Source: Ulota crispa | Lineage: Eukaryota > Streptophyta > Bryopsida > Orthotrichales > Orthotrichaceae | Assembly: GCA_963920765.1 (NCBI GenBank) | Contig: OY987246.1 | Coordinates: 11,466,868 to 11,530,867 of the forward strand | Direction: 5' to 3' | DNA: 64,000 nucleotides | Shown: piece after piece, positions 57,350 through 64,000 of the stretch | Layout: each line of letters opens with the position of its first letter | Position numbering within the stretch: the stretch's first letter is position 1 | Position numbers and translations under genes: made by a program | Notes under the pieces: model-generated | What the model was told of the DNA's origin: nothing | The model's database searches: none | Seen by the model: the letters and a program-made list of their open reading frames with translations, nothing else

Positions 57350-58137
57350 ATAAGGTTGGAATAATGATTTAGAGGCTTGATTGTTAACTATCTTCCGAGC
57401 TATCTTCCTATTGTATTTCTAAATTTGAAACTGTTTAATCATGCTACACTAGAAAGTAGCCTTGAAACAAAACAAAAATGTCATGCCAAGACAAAATCTC
57501 TCAATGTCCTTAAAGTGTGGGATTCTTGTGAAAAGTGAATGTCTTTTCAATTTGTCTTAACTTTTTTTTTGTGGACGCTCCTATCAGAAATCAAAACAAC
57601 TTTTGAGTTTGTGCACATGGAGAAGGGAGATCTTTTGGAAGTAAAAATGAGAAATATTTAGAACACCATCTTGTCATAATGTGGTAGCCATGAAGCGAGC
57701 TTGGAAAGTCACTGTGGAGCACCTTAAAAGGGATACTCTAACCTTTAAACTACAAGCCCTTCATCTCTTGCATGGTGAGCTAGATTTGACGTGAAAGAGT
57801 TTAGGTGCCTTGAATGCTCAAATAAAATTTCTAAGTGCAAGGGTTGGGTAGCATGTTGATTTGGAAGTGTTGAGGTAAGTACAATGGCCTAAGAAGATTA
57901 CTACAAACAAGATCTCTCTTTTTGCAAGTTCTTTTTTTTTCATGTTAACATGGTCCAACTAAGACCTTTACACAAAAATCATGAAACAACCAATGATCAA
58001 AATAAACACAGTAAGATAGATAAAAATATTTTTCCAAACACACTTGGATTCAATTTATCAATATCAAGCTCCTCCTATGATGAATCTTGAAGTCAACTAT
58101 TGTCCACATTTTGGATTGGCACTTTTGTGGTTGATCT
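57350..58137. other. No gene recognised
   Basis: AT-rich spacer without an identifiable repeat or coding signal. Confidence 0.35.
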
Positions 58138-58139
58138 CT

Positions 58140-58493
58140 AAACGTCAAGGACAAAAAATATCCTTCGGTTCTAAAAAAAGATTATATGTTACATAAAAAA
58201 GTTTTTTTTCATTTGATTTTTTTGGAAGTGATCATAAACACATGATCCATCATGGAAGGCAAAAATTTATCTCATCAAATGCATTCATATTTTTAAGTAA
58301 CCCAAAATGTGATAAAGTTCAGAAACATAATGTTAGGTCCCAAACTGCCCTTCTTGTAATTTTCATGAGGGCACCATACACTATTGGCTCTTACAATTTT
58401 AAGAAATTATGTTATAATTGCTGAACTCTAAGATGAATAGTGAAAGTATTGTAACCGGGTTGGTCACGGTGACTAGCCCGACGTTTAAGGGAT
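58140..58493. mobile_element. CTAAACGTC-ended element, related to 30.09-30.36 kb
   Basis: Left CTCTAAACGTCAAGGAC, right CCCGACGTTTAAGGG. The interior shares TTCATTTGATTTTTTTGGAAG-like and CCATCATGGAAGGCAAAAA-like words with 30087-30360. Confidence 0.5.
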
Positions 58494-58870
58494 AAAACAA
58501 TATAATTCACATTTTAAATACCTCTACATAAAGTTCAACATCTATTTTGTTTAATGTTGTCACAACTATACACATGCATTGACAATAAATATTTCAAAAA
58601 TTAAATGGACTTTTCTACTTAATCATGTACTAGCAATGCAACTAAGACTTTGATCTGCTACAACACCTTCTTCCATACAATGTATCTAATCATCTCAGAT
58701 TACAATCCTCACTTCTTTGATATAAAAATTTATCATTGGGATATGTACACCAAAATTGAAGAATGCCATTTACGATTGATGGTTAGCAGTTGAACGGGTC
58801 ATTTACTTCCAGTTTTTCTACTTCTGAAAGGAATTGTTAACTGTTGGAGATATATTTCACATTTTCTTAA

Positions 58871-59776
58871 CCCTTTAAGGAGCACGCGACCATATTTTGG
58901 TCGCTGGGAGTGGGTTTTGGCCTGTAGGTTGAAATTGCTCAATATTTTGGAATTTGGTCTTGAAGTATGCATGTGATTACAAGAATTTTGCATCCATCTA
59001 AATATATAACAATGTGATTGGGTATGTGAGTTGACAAATAATGGTACTTATACGGCATGGTTTCAAAATATGTATCCAATTTTTGTCAAAGACGGATCAA
59101 AGCTAACAACACATTACATCAAGTATGCAAGAAGAATGTCAAATTTCAATTGCACAATTCTAAAAAAATTCAAATTGCTTAAGAAATACGCTTGTATTGT
59201 TTTCATATATGGTAGTAGTATATTTGTAGTATTTGAAAATCTATTGAAATGTTGTTGTCATTTTGGTTTTAAAATTTGTCATCCTACATTTAAGGCCAAT
59301 TCTTGATTGTTTTCACCAATTGGATTTTTTAGAATAATTATCAAATTTCTTGTAGAACCATTTTAGGGTAGCAAAGAAAGTGGGTTTTTTTTACCCTTTT
59401 TGTCCACTTAACTACACCTTGTGATTGCTATTTTTGTTTATTTTGAGTGAAACTAGTCTTGTTGGTAAGGTGGGAAACCCTGCTTTCTAGAAATGTAAGG
59501 CTTTTCTCAATCAAAGCTTGCATGAAGCGCTAACATTCAAAACCACACAAGCATGAAAAACTAGATTTTCTACATGCGGCTCACTCAATCATTATAATGT
59601 TTCACCTCCAACAGTAGATCTAGCTGAAATTTTGGTGCTTTACAACAAACAACGTATACTTCCCATTTGTATGGTTGGATGATTAAAAATGGGTCCATAT
59701 TTGAGTCAATTCCAAATCTAAACTTCGAGCCCTGTTTTCAGTGGATTCTGTGAAAATGGGTGTGGTCGTTAAAAGG
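58871..59776. mobile_element. ~0.9 kb TTAA-type element with residual ORF, copy 2
   Basis: TTAA at 58867-58870 and 59777-59780; ends CCCTTTAAGGAGC and GTGGTCGTTAAAAGG. Inverted relative of 26598-27503. The frame at 59031-59306 aligns with the minus-strand frame of the other copy over about 65 residues (YIK..RRM.NFN..ILKKF). Confidence 0.75.
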
Positions 59777-59859
59777 TTAACGTCATTTTCTTACATAATA
59801 TACTCCGTAATTGAATAAGAAGTTTTAAAGACTTACTGTACGGTTTACCCAAAATGAAT

Positions 59860-59975
59860 CCTCATTTTATATGCAGATGATATACTTTTTGTGCAAGACT
59901 TTGAAGAGGTCAATGTCCCGCGCCTCCACTTTCTTTCAGAACGATATTATAGGATCACAGAAAATTTGCATATAC
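59860..59975 (+). pseudogene. Reverse-transcriptase-like fragment (LINE-type, doubtful)
   Basis: The plus strand translates to LYADDILFVQDFEEVN, containing the YADD box of LINE reverse transcriptases, followed by a plausible LHFL...ITENLHI stretch. Only about 35 residues are recognisable and no other RT block is near. It is a fossil fragment if real. Confidence 0.35.
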
Positions 59976-59992
59976 AGGTTCAGCAAACTACT

Positions 59993-60225
59993 CCCTTGTC
60001 AGGGGACCAGGCAGTCCTTTGCAATCAATACAATATAGGGTATTTTTCTTGTATTTGGAGTGCATCCACATCTTTATTATATTTGAGATCAACAAAGAAG
60101 TTACAATATTAATGTTGTTCTAGTGAGGTAGTCAAAATCCTAAATTAAAACTTTTTATTGATAGCAAATGCCAATTATATAGCAGCATACATAGTATGTA
60201 TTATAGTACCCTGATCCTTTGAGGG
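59993..60225. mobile_element. ~0.23 kb TTAA MITE, subfamily s, copy 4
   Basis: The right end GATCCTTTGAGGG meets TTAA at 60226-60229; the interior is the reverse complement of 6087-6319 (GTATTTGGAGTGCATCCACA). The left end has decayed. Confidence 0.65.
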
Positions 60226-60528
60226 TTAACTTTAACAGGATATTTCCATATACAATCAAGGGACTGGTTAAACAGATATTTCAACTCATCAATCACTCCT
60301 GTACAAACAAGGGTCCCTCAAGCATCACATCTACAAAAATTCACACTTTCCCATAAAATACTTAAGCAAGTGATAAAACAGCAAGATTGCACCTGCTATA
60401 AGCATAGTTGGTAGAACTAACTGCAACAAACTCTTTAAACTCCTCACTCACATGACGAGCGTAAAACATAATTTACTACTCGTACTCTTCACCTTCTACC
60501 AAACAAGTCCAATCGCAAACTCGGCTCT

Positions 60529-63500
60529 TCATTGCTTGATAGTCTTCAAATCAAGCACAAAGCGATACTTGACATCGTTGTTCTTCAAACGCTCCAAGGC
60601 CTTGTTAGCCTCCGCAATCGGCAGAGTCTCAATCATGCACGTGATGTTGTTCTTGCCACAAAACTCCAGCATTTCAGCTGTTTCTTTGATCCCACCGATT
60701 GAACTCCCTGCCACCAATTTTCGCCCTAATACATTCATGCAACAGAAATCATATTAATCCCAAGCAATCACCTTGATTTAACCACAAACTAGTACGAGAT
60801 CTACAAAAGAAAGCTACATCTACAATGAAGGAAAAAAAAAAAAAAAAATGCTTGTACTTGTTTAAGGCAGAACCAATGCTACATTGTGCCACAGCCTCGC
60901 TTAGAGGAAATGAAACATTCGTTTGTAAATTTCTTGACTACTTGAACTCCATGCATCGGTAAATCACCAAATTGATAGAAATAGACCGACGTTCGCAAAA
61001 AACACAAGAATAAAGTAATATTTCTAAAGTTGCTCCCTCTTCTTGTTTGTTTGGTTGTTAGTTTTTCAATAATCTAGAACTCCGAAAAAAATTCAAATTC
61101 AGTATTTAACAGGTACTCCGACTTTTAAGCCGAGGTTTTCCCACCAAACCGCACTTTCATTAGCAGGTCAATTGGCGTCACTGGGAGCCTACACTAATAA
61201 ATTCAAACAAAAATTGGTGTATACCTGAGTGAGTATTTCGTAACTTAATATATAATAAAAAAAGATTATTCTTCTTTCATCAGACTAATAGCAAGAAGGT
61301 CAATTACACGTTCCGAATTTCTAATTGCAGGACAATACATGTTCACTCATAACAATGCATGGACAATTAATGATTTCAAACACTTACTGTCGAGGTTATA
61401 TGAAAGAGATGAAATATGTCCAAATATCTGTAAATGGGTATTTTTTACTATTTTTAAACAACATGATTTGGTTAACCCTGGATGCTCCATGAGTTTTGTG
61501 CAAAATTTTACATCCGTTCGTGTACAAACTGATGAAGAAAAAGAGAGACTTGAAAAATGGAAATCTTTCTTTTCCGAATCTTTTCAGGCCGTAATTAATC
61601 TCCCCTCGAAAACTCCATACCTACATGCTTCAGCCCCTCCCTGCACTCTTAAGGCTTATATAATATATTACTCCACACAAGTGACCAGGTAGAAATACGG
61701 TTTAAAATACCTGAAGTGAGTTGTGCAGGCATGATTTCCAGAGGAACTGGCGGCATGCCCACCAAGCATATCTTTCCGTTCGTCTTCAGAGTAGTGATAT
61801 AAGGTCCCAGAGGGTGCTTGGCTGCCACCGTGTCAATGATAAAGTCAATCGTCTTCGCTTTCGCCTGCAAGCAAGCAACATATCCTTCAATCTCCACAAT
61901 AAAAAACCAAACCAAACCAAAACACGAATATACTAACACTGAAAGCAAAAGGACCTCTGTAATACCACATTTGCAACTCTTCAATATCACATCTCCAATC
62001 TTTGTGAGACCATCACACAAAGGTGTAACTTGAAAACTCTCTAAAAAGTTTACTTTGCATTCTATCTGACATATAAAAATCCAAATAAAATTTAATGGTG
62101 AATGCATAGCATAACAAGCGCTAGCCTCTAATAAACACAAAAAGGGCAAGAAAACTTAAGAAAGTGTGAAAAAAAAAGCCATGGAAGTGAAACATTACCG
62201 CCATGGCTTTCTCGTCTTTGCTGACGACGAAATCGTCGGCGCCCAGAATCTCCCGAGCTTCTTTCTCCTTAGTCGGAGACGTGCTGAAGATGGTAACGTG
62301 CATTCCAAACGCCTTAGCAAATTGCACCGCCATGTGACCCAAGCCACCCAACCCCACCACGCCAAACCGGGCACCCTTCACGTTCATGCCGAAGTATTGC
62401 ATGGGGCTCCACACTGTAATCCCCGCACACAACAGCGGCGCCGCTGCATCCTTCGGCAAATTCTTCGGAATGTGCAGCACAAACCTGCACAAAACTCGTA
62501 TTCAGTACAACACTTTTACAAAGATTTCATCAGTACAACGCACTTTTACATAGATTTATGATAGAACTGTGTATCAGAGCGCTTCAGACCTGAAGTAGAC
62601 GTCCTAGTGGACAAAATGCTTTGTTCAGTGTTTAGTCCACTTTCAATTGAAGGAAAGCTGTCATGTTATCATTGATTTAGTGGGTGGAAGATTTCACACT
62701 AGGAACCAGACGTTTGGTGTTTGGTGAAATTAGGGTGTCCTTTCATGTGAGACAGGTGGTAGGTGGAGCTCACAGAGAATCAGTCACATGGGATTCCAAA
62801 AAAATAGAAACTCCAATCTGACCAATTATTGGTGAGCTACAACAAGCTTTGCTGGCCACCAATCTCACATGGAAGGATGCCCTTATAGTCTTCCTCCCAC
62901 GTGACATGATTTTATTTTTACCTCACATAAAATGAGAGGAAGTGTTTTGTCTATTGGACAAGATTTGAAACCGCCTTGGGAGGTAACAACAAATCTTGTT
63001 TACTACAAGTGAAACTCCTCTTCAATTTTGGCTAAAAGTGTGTGATGACATGACATTAACACATGCTGATTGTCTGCTTTCATTGTGAAAGCTCCACCAG
63101 CCAAAGCCCTCCCACCAACCAATAAGATGTTCTCAAATCTTGTGCACTTCCAACCGGCCCTTAGTATCCTGCGAACTGAAATTATGTTTTTTAGCGTAGA
63201 TATTTCAATTTGACACACAGGGATTAAGATTCACCGAACTAAAGAACAAGGCATGTTGGGATGGGAGGGCTTACTTCTCATTTGCAATCATGATGGCGGA
63301 GTACCCGCCTAGAGTGGCGGTGCCGTCGGGGTAAGTATCGTTGTAAGTCCACACGACCTTCTCGCAGTACTGCTCCAGGCCTTTCTCGCACGAGTCGCAC
63401 TCATGGCACGAGTGCACCATGCATCCCACTCCCACCGTGTCGCCCACTTTGAACGTCGACACCGCAGGGCCGACTTCGGTGACGGTGCCGATGATCTCGT

Positions 63501-63616
63501 GCCCGGGCACCATGGGGTACTTGGAATTCGCCCATTCGTTGCGGAGCTGGTGCAGGTCAGAGTGGCAAATGCCGCAGTAGAGTACCTCGAATGTCACGTC
63601 CTCAGGACCAGCTGGC
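60529..63616 (-). CDS. Cinnamyl alcohol dehydrogenase-like enzyme, 5' exon outside window
   Basis: A zinc-dependent, NADP(H)-using medium-chain alcohol dehydrogenase; CAD family members reduce cinnamaldehydes to monolignol alcohols or act on related aldehydes in the cytosol. Exons on the minus strand: 63275-63616, 62199-62484, 61711-61864 and 60529-60725 (stop TGA). All junctions are GT-AG with matching phases. Exon 1 here holds the catalytic-zinc motifs CGICHSDLH and PMVPGHE plus the structural-zinc cysteines C-x2-C-x2-C-x7-C (CHECDSCEKGLEQYC). The second exon has the third catalytic cysteine (PLLCAGITVWSP) and the nucleotide-binding loop GVVGLGGLGH. The third has IIDTVAAKHPL, and the last GSSIGGIKETAEMLEFC and DVKYRFVLDL. 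The first exon (start codon and about 35-45 residues, normally with GWAA.D.SG) was not found up to 64000 and probably lies beyond. The sequence is nearer the broad CAD7/8/9 group than the lignin-specific CAD4/5 group; the substrate is not predictable. Confidence 0.92.
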
Positions 63617-64000
63617 CTGCAGAACACACACAAATACCAAAATCACAATCAGAACCTGGTCAGCAACCTTCCATTCTGGATTGGTAACGTGGCGAGCTAT
63701 GCATAAGGTAGAAATACCATAAACCGTTAAAATAAGCCACTTAGCCTGTAAGATATGGAGAATTTTTTTGAGAAATTGAGCTCAATATGTGCAGAAACAA
63801 GGATAAGGAATACTGCAACAACAACAAAAACAAAATCTCAAGAACGATTTGTTATGCAATATAGATGTGGATTCTTCATTTGGACCCATTCTTGTTTCAT
63901 AAATTCACTTAAAACGGCTCCCTCCAGAACCTTGTTCCAAAACAAGTGTGAACCAATCAAATGCGAGAAAATCGTGTATCTTTTCAGTTGGTTTCAAAGC

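Noticed and set aside
63617-64000. First exon of the CAD-like gene
   Set aside because: No ATG-led frame with the usual GWAA-type N-terminal sequence and a phase-2 donor could be found before the window end.

Overview
The window is land-plant nuclear DNA: AT-rich, gene-poor, dense in small non-autonomous DNA transposons, with GT-AG introns. It holds one tRNA and three protein-coding loci. All three proteins are plant types: an MIKC*-class MADS-box factor, a PRMT5 arginine methyltransferase and a cinnamyl-alcohol-dehydrogenase-like enzyme. The MADS protein resembles, from memory, the MIKC* proteins of mosses and other seedless plants more than those of flowering plants, so a bryophyte or other seedless plant is my best guess. 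Nothing in the window fixes the species.

Layout. 1-82: tRNA-Leu(CAA), lacking its first two bases at the window edge. 168-6319: intergenic, mostly TTAA-flanked elements. 6325-10689 (minus): MADS-box gene, reconstructed here as nine exons including micro-exons of 19 and 22 nt. Its probable leader and promoter reach about 11.6 kb. 12-54 kb: about 42 kb without a convincing host gene, a patchwork of nested miniature transposons, long hairpins and simple repeats. 54333-56298 (minus): a PRMT5 homologue with no introns and one reading-frame break. 56.3-60.5 kb: more repeats. 60529-63616 (minus): the last four exons of a CAD-like gene whose first exon lies past the window end.

The repeats fall into families that can be delimited from the sequence. 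(A) Elements that start CCCCTAAAGGACC, end in the complement and sit between TTAA tetranucleotides, from 87 bp to about 930 bp; this resembles piggyBac target choice. (B) GAGCATC-ended elements with TTA/TAA duplications (PIF/Harbinger-like). (C) GGGTAGTTGC-ended elements with 4-bp duplications. (D) CAGTAGAAC-ended elements at TA (Emigrant/pogo-like). (E) GCCATATTCATTAAATTGGG-ended elements. (F) fold-back elements and three long hairpins. Several insertions are supported by a related copy in the same window that lacks the insertion. No transposase gene was recognised, so these look like non-autonomous passengers. I found no LTR retrovirus-like element, CRISPR array or prokaryotic-type operon.

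The three host genes have no evident joint pathway: a transcription factor (in known MIKC* genes, gametophyte or pollen expressed), a histone/splicing-factor methyltransferase and a phenylpropanoid-type alcohol dehydrogenase.
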